From positions 394,610-458,609 of the forward strand of contig NZ_QMBN01000002.1 in NCBI RefSeq assembly GCF_003289625.1: a stretch of 64,000 bases of DNA. The letters run 5' to 3'. Source of the stretch: Microbacterium sp. SMR1. GTDB taxonomy: Bacteria; Actinomycetota; Actinomycetes; Actinomycetales; Microbacteriaceae. The stretch's first letter is position 1. Every line of letters begins with the position of its first letter. Under the pieces are notes generated by a model. That model worked only from the letters and a program-made list of their open reading frames with translations, did not search any database and was not told the origin of the DNA. Position numbers and translations under genes: made by a program. Shown piece after piece: positions 31,166 to 42,400 of this stretch.

Positions 31166-33286
31166 ATGACCGACGCCGCTGTTCGTCCCCACAAGCCCGC
31201 AACCGCAGACCGCACCCCCGCCGGGGGCGCCCCGACCGCGCCCCATACCGCGGAGGAGGCGCACGAGGCGCGCATCGACATCGACGCGGTCACCGACATG
31301 CTGCTCGGAACCTGGGCGGCGACGCGGCGCGAGGCACGCGAGATGATCAAAGATCCCGTGTTCTGGCAGATCCCGGGCGAGCCGATGGCTGAGCACCGCG
31401 AACGCGTGCTCAAGCAGCTCCACCTGCTCGTCGAACGCGGCGCCTCCGGACGCGGCTACCCCAAGGAGTACGGCGGCGACGGCGACAACGGCGCGAACCT
31501 CGCCGGCTTCCAGGAGCTCGTGCTGGCCGACCCCAGCCTGCAGATCAAATCCGGCGTGCAGTGGGGCCTCTTCGGCTCGGCCATCCACCAGCTCGGCACG
31601 AAGCCCCACCACGACGCCTGGCTGCGCGACGCGATGGAGATGCGCCTGCCGGGCGCGTTCGCGATGACCGAGACCGGGCACGGATCGGATGTCGCGGCCA
31701 TCGGCACGACCGCCACGTACGACCCCGAGACCGAGGAGTTCGTCATCCACACGCCGTTCCGCGGCGCGTGGAAGGACTACCTGGGCAACGCGGCGGTGCA
31801 CGGCAAGGCTGCCACCCTCTTCGCTCAGCTGATCACGGGCGGCGTGAACTACGGCGTCCACTGCTTCTTCGTGCCGCTCCGCGACGACGAGGGCAACTTC
31901 CTGCCCGGTGTCGGCGGCGAGGACGACGGCGTCAAGGGCGGGCTCAACGGCATCGACAACGGCCGTCTCCACTTCGATCACGTCCGCATCCCGCGCACGA
32001 ACCTGCTCAACCGGTACGGCGACGTCGCTGCGGACGGCACCTACAGCTCCGACATCGCGAGCCCCGGCCGCCGGTTCTTCACGATGCTCGGCGCTCTCGT
32101 GCAGGGGCGTGTATCGCTTGACGGCTCCGCCACGACCGCCTCGGCGCTCGCGGAGTACATCGCCGTGACGTACGCCAACCAGCGTCGTCAGTTCGACTCC
32201 GGTGCCGGCACCGACGAGGTCACCCTGCTCGACTACGGCCGGCATCAGCGCCGCCTGCTGCCGCGCATCGCGCAGACCTACGCGCAGTTCTTCTCGCACG
32301 ACGAGCTGCTGCAGTCCTTCGACGGCGTGTTCTCGGGGCGCACCGACACCCCGGAGGGGCGCGAGAACCTCGAGACGCTCGCCGCCGCCCTCAAGCCGCT
32401 GTCGACGTGGCATGCGCTCGACACGATCCAGGAGTGCCGTGAGGCGTGCGGAGGCCAGGGCTTCCTCGCCGAGAACCGCATGGTCGACCTGCACCACGAC
32501 CTCGATGTCTTCGCCACCTTCGAGGGCGACAACAACGTGCTCCTGCAGCTGGTGGGCAAGCGTCTGCTCAGCGACTATGCGAAGCAGTTCAAGGGAGCCG
32601 ACGCGAAGGCCCTCGCGAAGTTCGCCGCCGTCTCCACCGCCGAGCGCGTGTTCCACGGTGCCGGGCTGCGTCGGCTCGGTCAGTCGGTCGCCGACTTCGG
32701 GCAGACGGCACGATCGGTGCAGCTCGGGCTGCGGGCAGAGCAGCAGCACGAGCTGCTGACGGGCCGGGTCGAGCAGATGATCGCCGACATCGCCGCCGCG
32801 CTGCGGCCCGCATCGAAGATGTCGCAGCAGGATGCCGCTGCCGTCTTCAACCAGCACCAGTCGGAGCTGATCGAGGCCGCCCGCGCTCACGGTGAGCTCC
32901 TCCAGTGGGAAGCGTTCGCACAGGGTGTCGAGCGCATCGAAGACGAGGGCACCCGCCAGGTGCTCGTGTGGCTGCGCGACCTGTTCGGTCTGACCCTCAT
33001 CGAGCGGCACCTCGCGTGGTACCTCATCAACGGTCGCCTCTCGACCCAGCGCGCGGCGGCCGTCACGAGCTACATCGACCGGCTGTGCGCGCGTCTGCGC
33101 CCGCATGCCCAGGACCTCGTCGACGCCTTCGGCTTCGCGCCCGAGCACGTCCGCGCGCCCATCGCGTCGGGCGCGGAGGCGGAGCGGCAGCGCGAGGCAC
33201 GCGAGTACTTCGCCGACCTCGCCGCGTCGGGTACCGCGCCCGTCTCGGAGAAGACGCTCGCGAAGTCGGGCAAGCGTGGCTCCTGA
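31166..33286 (+). CDS. Acyl-CoA oxidase / acyl-CoA dehydrogenase family protein
   Basis: A 706-residue FAD enzyme of the acyl-CoA oxidase branch, about 300 residues longer than ordinary acyl-CoA dehydrogenases. FAMTETGHGSDV is the FAD/substrate loop, and FEGDNNVLLQ holds the catalytic Glu in the form typical of acyl-CoA oxidases. A C-terminal helical domain follows. It introduces the trans-2 double bond in beta-oxidation, probably passing electrons to oxygen, though this cannot be told from sequence alone. AAAGG lies seven bases before the ATG. No other beta-oxidation gene is nearby. Confidence 0.87.
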   Translation: MTDAAVRPHKPATADRTPAGGAPTAPHTAEEAHEARIDIDAVTDMLLGTWAATRREAREMIKDPVFWQIPGEPMAEHRERVLKQLHLLVERGASGRGYPKEYGGDGDNGANLAGFQELVLADPSLQIKSGVQWGLFGSAIHQLGTKPHHDAWLRDAMEMRLPGAFAMTETGHGSDVAAIGTTATYDPETEEFVIHTPFRGAWKDYLGNAAVHGKAATLFAQLITGGVNYGVHCFFVPLRDDEGNFLPGVGGEDDGVKGGLNGIDNGRLHFDHVRIPRTNLLNRYGDVAADGTYSSDIASPGRRFFTMLGALVQGRVSLDGSATTASALAEYIAVTYANQRRQFDSGAGTDEVTLLDYGRHQRRLLPRIAQTYAQFFSHDELLQSFDGVFSGRTDTPEGRENLETLAAALKPLSTWHALDTIQECREACGGQGFLAENRMVDLHHDLDVFATFEGDNNVLLQLVGKRLLSDYAKQFKGADAKALAKFAAVSTAERVFHGAGLRRLGQSVADFGQTARSVQLGLRAEQQHELLTGRVEQMIADIAAALRPASKMSQQDAAAVFNQHQSELIEAARAHGELLQWEAFAQGVERIEDEGTRQVLVWLRDLFGLTLIERHLAWYLINGRLSTQRAAAVTSYIDRLCARLRPHAQDLVDAFGFAPEHVRAPIASGAEAERQREAREYFADLAASGTAPVSEKTLAKSGKRGS

Positions 33287-33344
33287 GACCGGCTGCGGCG
33301 GTGGCGAACCGCGGCATGTCGGCGGCGCTCGCTAGCCTGGCGGA

Positions 33345-33992
33345 ATGGCGCTCGACCTCATCACCGGACCCGACGGCCTGGATCGATGCGGCTGGGTGGG
33401 CGATGACGTCGAGTACCGGCGCTACCACGACGAAGAATGGGGGCGCCCGCTCCACGGCGACCGCGCGCTGTTCGAGAAGCTGAGCCTCGAGGGGTTCCAG
33501 GCGGGGCTCAGCTGGATCACGATCCTGCGCAAACGCCCGCGCTTCCGCGAGGTCTTCGCGGGGTTCGAGCCGGTGCGCGTGGCCGCATTCGGCGCCGACG
33601 AGATCGCGGCCCTCATGGCGGATGCCGGCATCATCCGCAATCGGGCGAAGATCGAGGCCACCATCTCGAACGCGAGGCTGCTGCTCGGCTTCTCCGACGG
33701 CGAGTTCGACGAGCTCATGTGGTCGTTCGCGCCCGAGGCTGACCGGCCACGCCCCGCAACGCTCGCCGACGTGCCCCCGGTGACGGCGGAATCCGAGGCG
33801 ATGAGCAAGGCCCTGCGGCGCCGCGGGTTCCGGTTCGTCGGGCCGACGACGATGTACGCGCTCATGCAGTCGTCCGGCATGGTCGACGACCACGTCGTCG
33901 GATGCCACCGAGCTCTCGCCCTCGACGACACGAAGCCCCACAATGGGGAGGTTCGTACCGAGAGGATGTCCGATGGCCGCCGCATCCGCTGA
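33345..33992 (+). CDS. tag: DNA-3-methyladenine glycosylase I
   Basis: A 215-residue base-excision repair enzyme. RCGWVGDD and YHDEEWGRPLHGD at the start, with FEKLSLEGFQAGLSWITILRKR after it, are the Tag signature; the zinc ligands (Cys near residue 15, His near 28, and C-terminal Cys/His near 187-188, VVGCHR) are present. It removes alkylated adenine. The end overlaps the next gene by 20 bases. TAGCCT ends six bases before the ATG and there is no binding site, so the message may be leaderless. Confidence 0.93.
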   Translation: MALDLITGPDGLDRCGWVGDDVEYRRYHDEEWGRPLHGDRALFEKLSLEGFQAGLSWITILRKRPRFREVFAGFEPVRVAAFGADEIAALMADAGIIRNRAKIEATISNARLLLGFSDGEFDELMWSFAPEADRPRPATLADVPPVTAESEAMSKALRRRGFRFVGPTTMYALMQSSGMVDDHVVGCHRALALDDTKPHNGEVRTERMSDGRRIR

Positions 33993-36348
33993 GAACGCCG
34001 CCGATTCGCACGAGGTCATCCGCGTCCGCGGTGCGCGTGAGAACAATCTGAACGGTGTCGACGTCGACATCCCGAAACGACGGCTGACCGTCTTCACGGG
34101 CGTGAGCGGTTCCGGCAAATCCTCGCTCGTCTTCGGCACGATCGCCGCCGAGTCCCGGCGTCTCATCAACGAGACCTATCCGACCTTCGTCCAGCAGTTC
34201 ATGGCGCAGATCGGGCGCCCCGATGTCGACGCGCTCGAGAACATCAGTCCGGCGATCATCGTCGACCAGGAGCGGATGGGCGCGAACGCCCGCTCGACGG
34301 TCGGCACGGCGACCGATGTGCATGCCATGCTGCGCGTACTGTTCAGTCGCATCGGCGAGCCGTTCGTCGGGTCGCCGCAGGCGTTCTCGTTCAACGTGCC
34401 GTCGGTGTCGGGTGCCGGCGAGATCATGATCGCCGTCGGAGGTGAGGAAGGCCGTGCGGAACGCCGGTCGTTCCAGGTGACGGGCGGCATGTGCCCCGAC
34501 TGCGAAGGGCTCGGCGAGGTCAGCGACATCGACATCGATGAGCTGGTCGACCGGTCGAAGTCTCTCAATGAGGGCGCCATCCGGGTGCCGGGCTACAGCG
34601 CCGACGGCTGGATGGTGCGCGGGTACAGCGAGTCGGGACTGCTCGATCCCGACAAGCCGATCGCCGACTACTCGGATGCCGAGCTCGATGACTTCCTCTA
34701 CAAAGAGCCCACCAAGGTCAAGATCCAGAGCATCAACATGACCTATGAGGGACTCGTCCCGCGTGTCACGAAGTCGATGCTGCAGAAGGACCGCGAGTCG
34801 CTGCAGCCTCACGTCCGGGCGTTCGTCGAGCGGGCGGTGAAGTTCATGCCCTGCCCGGCATGTGGTGGGACGAGGCTCAACGACGGGGCGCGTTCGGCGA
34901 GAATCGCCGGAGTGAACATCGCCGATGCCGCGTCGATGCAGATCACCGACCTCGCCGATTGGCTCCGCTCGATCGACGACCCCTCCGTCGAGCCGTTGCT
35001 CGCGGGACTGCGTGCCACCGTTCAGTCGTTCATCGACATCGGCCTCGGCTATCTCTCGCTCGACCGCTCCTCGGGAACACTCTCGGGCGGCGAGGCCCAG
35101 CGAACGAAGATGATCCGGCATCTCGGGTCGAGCCTGACCGACGTCACGTACGTCTTCGACGAGCCGACAGCCGGTCTTCACCCGCACGACATCCAGCGGA
35201 TGAACGATCTGCTCCGCGGGCTCCGCGACAAGGGCAATACGGTGCTCGTGGTCGAGCACAAACCCGAGGTCATCGAGGTCGCCGATCACGTCATCGATCT
35301 CGGGCCCGGCGCAGGACGGAACGGCGGGAGGATCCAGTTCACGGGATCGGTCGCCGAGCTGCGGGTATCCGGCACGCTGACCGGTCGGCACCTCGACCAC
35401 CGGGCACAGCTGAAACCGGCGGTGCGCACGGCGTCCGGCATCCTCGAGATCCGGGGTGCGACCGCCAACAATCTCAAGTCGGTGGACGTCGACATCCCGC
35501 TCGGGACTCTCACCGTCGTCACCGGTGTGGCCGGCTCGGGCAAATCGTCGCTCATCCACGGCAGCCTCGCGGGGCGGGACGGGGTGGTCGTCGTCGATCA
35601 GTCGCCGATCCGGGGCAACCGGCGCAGCAGTCCCGCGACGTACACGGGCCTGCTCGATCCGATCCGCGCGGCGTTCGCCAAGGCGAACGGGGTCAAGCCC
35701 GCTCTCTTCAGCGCCAACTCGCAGGGCGCGTGCCCGGCCTGCAAGGGGCTGGGCGTCATCGTCACGAAGCTCGGCATCACCGCATCCGTCGAGACGGAGT
35801 GCGACGTATGCGAGGGGTCGGGATTCAGCCCCGAGGTGCTCCGGTACACCCTCGACGGTCGCACCATCGCCGAGGTGCTCGCCCTGAGCGCGGCAGAGGC
35901 CGCCGAGGCGCTTCCGCCGCGGGTGGCGGGCGGGATCCTCTCGCGCCTGATCGACGTCGGCCTCGGGTATATCACGTTGGGGCAGGCGCTGAGCACCCTC
36001 TCGGGCGGAGAACGGCAGCGGTTGAAGCTCGCGATCTCGATGGCCACGTCCGGCTCGGTGTACATCCTCGACGAGCCGACGACGGGTCTGCATCTCGCGG
36101 ATGTCGACAATCTGCTCGCGCTGCTCGACCGGCTCGTCGACGCCGGCAACTCGGTCATCGTCATCGAGCATCATCAGGCCGTCATGGCGCACGCCGATCA
36201 CATCATCGACATCGGACCGGGTGCCGGGCGCGACGGCGGGCGGGTCGTGTTCGAGGGGACACCGGCCGACCTCGTCGCGGCTGGCGGCACCCTCACAGCG
36301 GAGCATCTCGGCCGCTACGTCGGCACCCGCGCCGGATCGGAGAGATGA
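33973..36348 (+). CDS. UvrA-like ABC ATPase (short form, DrrC-like)
   Basis: A 791-residue cytoplasmic protein with two ABC ATPase units arranged as in UvrA: Walker A GVSGSGKSS and GVAGSGKSS, signatures LSGGEAQRTK and LSGGERQRLK, and Walker B FDEPTAGLHP and LDEPTTGLHL. The zinc modules appear as CPDC...CPAC and CPAC...CDVC. It is about 150 residues shorter than true UvrA and lacks the region that contacts UvrB, as in the DrrC/UvrA2 proteins linked to resistance against DNA-binding drugs. Its ATG lies inside the end of tag with AGAGG seven bases upstream, so alkyl-base removal and drug or lesion sensing are co-expressed. Confidence 0.88.
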   Translation: MAAASAENAADSHEVIRVRGARENNLNGVDVDIPKRRLTVFTGVSGSGKSSLVFGTIAAESRRLINETYPTFVQQFMAQIGRPDVDALENISPAIIVDQERMGANARSTVGTATDVHAMLRVLFSRIGEPFVGSPQAFSFNVPSVSGAGEIMIAVGGEEGRAERRSFQVTGGMCPDCEGLGEVSDIDIDELVDRSKSLNEGAIRVPGYSADGWMVRGYSESGLLDPDKPIADYSDAELDDFLYKEPTKVKIQSINMTYEGLVPRVTKSMLQKDRESLQPHVRAFVERAVKFMPCPACGGTRLNDGARSARIAGVNIADAASMQITDLADWLRSIDDPSVEPLLAGLRATVQSFIDIGLGYLSLDRSSGTLSGGEAQRTKMIRHLGSSLTDVTYVFDEPTAGLHPHDIQRMNDLLRGLRDKGNTVLVVEHKPEVIEVADHVIDLGPGAGRNGGRIQFTGSVAELRVSGTLTGRHLDHRAQLKPAVRTASGILEIRGATANNLKSVDVDIPLGTLTVVTGVAGSGKSSLIHGSLAGRDGVVVVDQSPIRGNRRSSPATYTGLLDPIRAAFAKANGVKPALFSANSQGACPACKGLGVIVTKLGITASVETECDVCEGSGFSPEVLRYTLDGRTIAEVLALSAAEAAEALPPRVAGGILSRLIDVGLGYITLGQALSTLSGGERQRLKLAISMATSGSVYILDEPTTGLHLADVDNLLALLDRLVDAGNSVIVIEHHQAVMAHADHIIDIGPGAGRDGGRVVFEGTPADLVAAGGTLTAEHLGRYVGTRAGSER

Positions 36349-36368
36349 TGCACACCATCGCGATGGTC

Positions 36369-36392
36369 GACATGGGGAGAACTCCCCATGTC
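36369..36392. promoter_or_regulatory. Perfect 11-base palindrome in the intergenic region
   Basis: GACATGGGGAG and CTCCCCATGTC are perfect complements around an AA loop. It lies 20 bases after the UvrA-like gene and 107 bases before the giant surface protein gene. It could be a terminator stem, although no T-run follows, or a dimeric operator for the following operon. A TAGGGT hexamer at 36422-36427 could be that operon's -10. Confidence 0.5.
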
Positions 36393-36499
36393 AACCGACA
36401 AATCCGGCACTTCTCCTGACATAGGGTGGTTCCGCAGTTCAACCAGTGCGAGCCCGGAAGCCGGGCCGATCACCGTCGCCCCGGGGGGAGCCGAGCCCA

Positions 36500-39400
36500 A
36501 TGACGTCGACCTCGTGGCTGCGGGCACGCCCGCGAACGTTCATCTCCGCCGGTATCGTCACCGTCGCGGCACTCACCATCGGAACCCTTGCGGTCGCCTA
36601 CGAGGGTGAGCCCACGACCGAGGTCGATCTCCACGACGGCGGCGTTTGGGTGACGAAGCAGTCCAGCCTGCTCGTGGGGCACTACAACAACGAGTCCCGC
36701 GTGCTCGACGGCAGTCTCCGCACGACGTCCGCCGAGTACGACGTGCTCCAATCCGGTCCCCGCGTCGTCGTGGTCGACGCGGACGGATCGGCGATGTCGG
36801 CCGTCGATCCCGCGAAGGTCGTGCTGTCGGGAACCGCTGAGGTGCAGCCGGGCGCGCAGATCGCCCTCGGATCCGACACCGTCTCGGTGCTCGACGCCGC
36901 GGGAGACCTGCGCACCGTCCAGTTCGCCGGTGTGAACGGCTTCAGCTTCGAAGGCAACGAGCCGATCGCCGAGCTCGGGGAGAACGCGACGGCGACGGTC
37001 GGCACAGACGGCACGATCTATGCCGCGTCCGCGGCCGGCGCGTCGCTGTACGCCTACGCGCCGATCGGCGACGGCACCGTCGCGCAGACCGCCGAGCGGA
37101 GCCTCGAGGGCATCGCCGAGGATCACGAGCTGGCCATCACCTCACTCGGGCAGACGCCGTTCGTGCTCGACCGCGAGACCAATGTGCTCTATGGCGGCGA
37201 CGGCTCGCAGACCGATCTTCCCGCCGATGCGCTGCTGCAGCGTCCGTCCAACTCCGCCGAGACCCTCACCGTGAGCACGCGCAGCGCCCTGTTGCGCGTG
37301 CAGCCCGGGGGACAGACGACGACGATCGAGGCCGGTGCCGAGGGCACCCCCGCCGACCCCGTCTACGTCGGCGGCTGTGCCTACGGCGCGTGGTCGGGAT
37401 CGGGAGTCTTCGTCCGCGACTGTGCGAACGACGCCGACGATCTGGTGCAGGAGATCGAGGGCATCGATCCCGCCGCGAAACTGGAGTTCCGCGTGAATCG
37501 GGATGTCGTCGTGCTCAACGACGTGTTCGGCGGTGCGGCCTGGCTCGCGAGCGAGAACATGCAGCGCGTCGACAACTGGACCGACATCACCCCGCCGGAA
37601 GGTACCGGCGACGAGGAGCAGGAGACGACCGAGGAGACGGTCGAGACCGCCCTGCCCGAGCGGACCGAGGAGAACACGCCGCCGATCGCCGTCGACGACT
37701 CGTTCGGTGTGCGCCCCGGTCGCACGACCGTGCTGCCCGTCCTCTTCAACGACACCGATGCCGACGGCGACGTGCTCGTCGCCGAGGCCACGAGCGATCC
37801 CGCGTTCGGTGAGATCTCGCAGATCCAGAACGGTGGCGCCCTTCAGATCGCCGTGCCCGAGGATGCGTCAGGCTCGACGTCGTTCACCTACACCGCCGAC
37901 GACGGCCGCGGCGGCGAGGCATCCGCGACGGTGCGGCTCTCGGTGCGCGGCGACAACGAGAACTCCCCGCCCGTCCAGCAGCGCGTCACGCCGGTGACCG
38001 TCGAAGCCGGCGGCACCACGTCGTACAACGTCCTGAGCGAATGGATCGACCCGGACGGCGACGACATCTTCCTGAAGTCGGTCCAGCCCGACGGCGGCGA
38101 CGAGGCCGACTTCACGTCCGACGGACAGATCACCTATCGTGCGATCGGCGCGGTGCAGGGCCGCAAGGACGTGCCGATCATCGTCTCGGACGGCACGGAT
38201 GACGGCGCCGGCGTGCTTCGAATCGACGTCCGTCCTCCCGGGACGACGGTCCCCGTCACCAACGCCGACCACGTCGTGACCCGGGTCGGCCAGTCGGTCA
38301 CGGTGTCGCCGCTCACCAACGACACGAGCGCGGGGCGCGAGCCGCTGCGCCTGACGCGCGTCGACGAGGTCGAAGGCGCGACGATCCAGCCCGACTTCGC
38401 CGAGCAGACCTTCACCTTCACCTCCGACGTCGTCAACACCTACTACGTCGACTACCTCGTCTCGGCGGGCCCCAACAGCGTCCCTGGACTCGTGCGCGTC
38501 GACGTGCTGCCGGCGGCGGACACCAACCTCCCGCCCGTCGCCGTGCGAGACGTCGCGCTGCTGCCGACCGGCGGCGACGTGCTGGTCAACGTCCTCGGGA
38601 ACGACACCGACCCGGCCGGCGGCATCCTCGTCGTCCAGTCGGTGACGGCCGACCCCGAGGGCGGCGTCACGGCAGCCGTGCTCGGCCACGAGACCGTCCG
38701 CATCACCGATCAGGGCTCGCTCAGCGAGCAGACCCGGGTGTCGTACACGATCTCCAACGGCGATCAGTCCGCCACGGGTGAGATCGTCGTCATCCCGATT
38801 CCCGCACCCGACCGGCTGCGGCCACCGGTCGCGAACAACGACACGGCGGTCGTTCGCGTCGGCGACGTCGTCACGATCGACGTGCTCGCGAACGACACCC
38901 ACCCCAACGGCGACACCCTGCACGTGTCTCCCGAGCTCGTGCCGCCGCTCGTCGACGAGGCCGATGGCCAGGTGTTCGTCTCGGAGGACAAGCTCCGGTT
39001 CCGCGCCGGCGACGAGCCCAAGACCGTCAACGCCACGTATGAGGCGGTCGACAGCTCGGGTCAGCGCGCCGGCGCCTATGTGACGATCCAGATCCTGCCG
39101 CGTCAGGATGACGCGAACGCCGCGCCCCGTCCGCGCGACCTCACCGCGCGAACCCTCAGCGGCTCGAAGGTCACGATCCCGGTGCCCCTCGACGGCATCG
39201 ATGAGGACGGCGACTCGGTCGAGTTGATCGGCATCGCGAGTTCGCCGAGCAAGGGGCGCATCGTCGAGACGGGCTCCAACACCTTCGTCTACGAGGCCTT
39301 CGACACGAGCGTCGGCTCGGACTCGTTCACCTACCGCGTGCGCGACCGCCTCGGCAAGGAGGGGACAGCCCGCATCCAGGTCGGCGTCGCTCCGCCCGAG

Positions 39401-42400
39401 ACGACCAACCAGGCGCCGTACGCCGTGAAGGATGCCGTCATCATGCGGCCCGGACGCCAGGTGGCGGTCTCGGTCCTCGAGAACGACTCCGACCCCGACG
39501 GCGACCAGTTCGGATTCGCCGCCGCCGCCCTCGAGGTGCCGGACGTCGAGGGACTCGCCGCCGAGGTGTCGGGCGAGCAGATCGTGATCACCGCGCCCGA
39601 TGTGCCGATGAACACGAGCATCCAGTACACGATCGAGGACGCCCGCGGCCTCACGGCGACGGCGCCCGTGCAGATCACCGTCGACCCCGACGTGCCGCTG
39701 CAGCGTCCCATCGCCCGCGACGATCGGGTGCGCGCCGAGGACGTCGACGAGAACGGCGTGGCCGAGGTCGCGGTGCTCGACAACGACGACGACCCCGACG
39801 GCACGCGCAGCGCGTTGCGCGTGACGCTCGGCGCCGGCGGCGAGAACGCCACCGTGCGCCCCAACGGCACGGTGTCGGTGCCGCTGACCGACGAGCGCCA
39901 GCTCATCACCTACTTCATCACCGACGAGGACGAGCTCACCGCAGCCGCGTTCATCCACGTGCCCTCGCTCGCCGAGCTGCCGCCGAGCCTCATCTCGACC
40001 GAGGCGCTCGTCGTCCAGAGCGGCGAGACCGTCGACCTGCCGCTGTCGGAGTACGTGCGCGCCTCGGGCGGGCGCGACGTCGTCATCACCGAGGCCGAGA
40101 AGGTCACGGCGGCCCACTCCAACGGTGCATCCCTCGTCAAGGACGAGCGGACTCTCCAGTACACCTCCGCCGCCGACTACTTCGGTCAGGACGCTCTGAC
40201 GTTCGAGGTCACCGACGGCTCGGGGCCCGACGATCCCGAGGGCCGCAAGGCGACCCTGATGATCCCCATCACCGTCACCCCGCCCGACAACCGGCCGCCG
40301 AGCATGATCGGCGCGCAGATGGAGGTCGCGCAGGGCGAGGATGCGCGGACCCTCGATCTCGCCGCGCTGGCGACCGACCCCGATCCCGGCGACGCCGAGA
40401 AGCTGCGATTCGCGATCGTCGACGGTGCGCCCGACGGGCTGACGGCGCGCGTCGACGGCTCGGTGCTGTCGGTCGAGGCGAGCACGGACGTCGCCAAGGG
40501 GACGTCGCTGCCCGTGCAGGTGAGCGTCACCGACGGCGAATCCGACCCGGTCACGGCGACGATCACGGTCACCGTGACCGCCTCGACGCGACCCCTCGCC
40601 ACCGCGAACGCCGACGTCATCGAGCAGGCCGACCAGGGTGAGACCATCTCGGTCGCCGTGCTCGACAACGACGTGAACCCGTTCCCCGAGACGCCGCTGA
40701 AGGTCGTCGGAGCGTTCACCGAGACCTCGGGAGCCTCGGCGACCGTCGCCGGCGACCGCGTCGAGGTCACCAGCCGCGCCGACTTCGTGGGAACCCTCGT
40801 CGTGCGCTACCGGATCCAGGATGCGACCGGCGACCCCGACCGCGAGGTCGAGGGCCAGATCCGCATCACGGTGCAGGGTCGTCCGGATGCCCCCGGCAAG
40901 CCGACAGTGACGAGCGTCGAGAGCCGCACGGTCGTGATGTCGTGGTCGCCGCCCGTCGACAACGGCGCCTCGATCACGGGCTACACCGTCCGCTCGACCG
41001 CCGGCTCGTACACCCGCGAATGCCGTTCGACGACGTGCACGCTCGACGGACTGACGAACAACGTCGAGTACAACTTCGTCGTCACCGCGACCAACCGCGT
41101 CGGCGAGTCCGACCCGTCGCTGCCGTCCGAGACCGCGCGTCCCGACCAGCGGCCCGACACCCCGAACCCGCCGAGCCTCGCCTTCGGCGATCGCAGTCTG
41201 GACGTGTCGTGGACGGTCCCTCGCACGGAGGGCTCGCCCGTCGAGAGCTACAGCCTGCAGATCTCGCCCGCGCCGCCGTCGGGTGTCGCCGAGAAGACCG
41301 GCGTGACCGGTACCCGCATCACCTGGGACGGCCTGCAGAACGGCGTGCAGTACCAGGTGCGGGTCCGTGCCCACAACCGCGCGCCCGAGCCGTCGAGCTG
41401 GAGCGTCTGGTCGCAGGCGATGGTGCCCGCCGGCAAGCCGGACGCCCCCGGAGCGCCGTCGACCCAGCGCCTGAACCCGGTGGGCAACCGCTCGCAGATG
41501 CAGGTGAGCTGGAACCAGCCGGCGAACAACGGCGACGCGATCGCGGGGTACCAGCTGCAAGTCCGCCGCGGCGGCGCGACCGTCGACACCATCAGCGTGC
41601 CCGCCGGCCAGACGAGCCAGGCCGTCACCGTCGACACCTCGACGACCGACTACACGTTCGTCGTCCGCGCCCAGAACAAGGCGGGCTGGGGCGAATGGAG
41701 CGCGGCATCCGCACCGCGACGCGCCTTCACGCCTCCCGGCGCCCCGACCGGAATCAGCGCGAGCGAAGGCGACAACCGCGTCACCGTCTCGTGGACGGCC
41801 GGGCCGCTCAACGGCGCGAACCCGGGTGAGGTCAGCTACCAGTACTCCGTCAACAACGGCGGCTGGCGCAACGACTGGATCGGCGGCGGCAACGGCGGAT
41901 CGGGCACCATCGGCAACGGTCAGGTCAACAACAACGGCACCTACACCGTGCGCGTTCGTGCCGTGGCCGCGGCCGACGGATCGCGGTACGAGGGTGAGCC
42001 CTCGGCCGCATCCAACCAGGTCGCACCCTACGGCCAGATCGGCAACCCGTCGGCGAACGCCACCCGCGACGGCAACCGGGTCACGCTGTCGTGGTCGTCG
42101 CCGGCACGCAACGGGCGCGACATCACCACGGAGATCAGCATCAACGGCGGCGGCTGGCAGCGCGTCGACGCGAGCGGATCGAGCCAGCGCGGCGACGTCG
42201 GCTACAGCAGCACGCAGTCCATCCGGGTGCGCGTGAGCGCCGCCGGCAGCGAGGCACGCGAGGCATCCGCGAGCGTGACGACGCCGAACCCGCCCCCGCC
42301 GCCGCAGCCTCGCGCCACGGTCGAGAAGGGGTCCCCGGTCGGCGGCTGCGTCAACGGCTGTTTCCACCTGAAGGTGAACACGCAGGACTTCCCCGCGGGC

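Noticed and set aside
37680..40880. The surface protein as a calcium-dependent adhesin or RTX toxin
   Set aside because: The DPDGD signatures resemble cadherin-like modules, but no GGxGxDxxx RTX nonapeptides and no type I secretion genes are present, so only a general surface role is supported.
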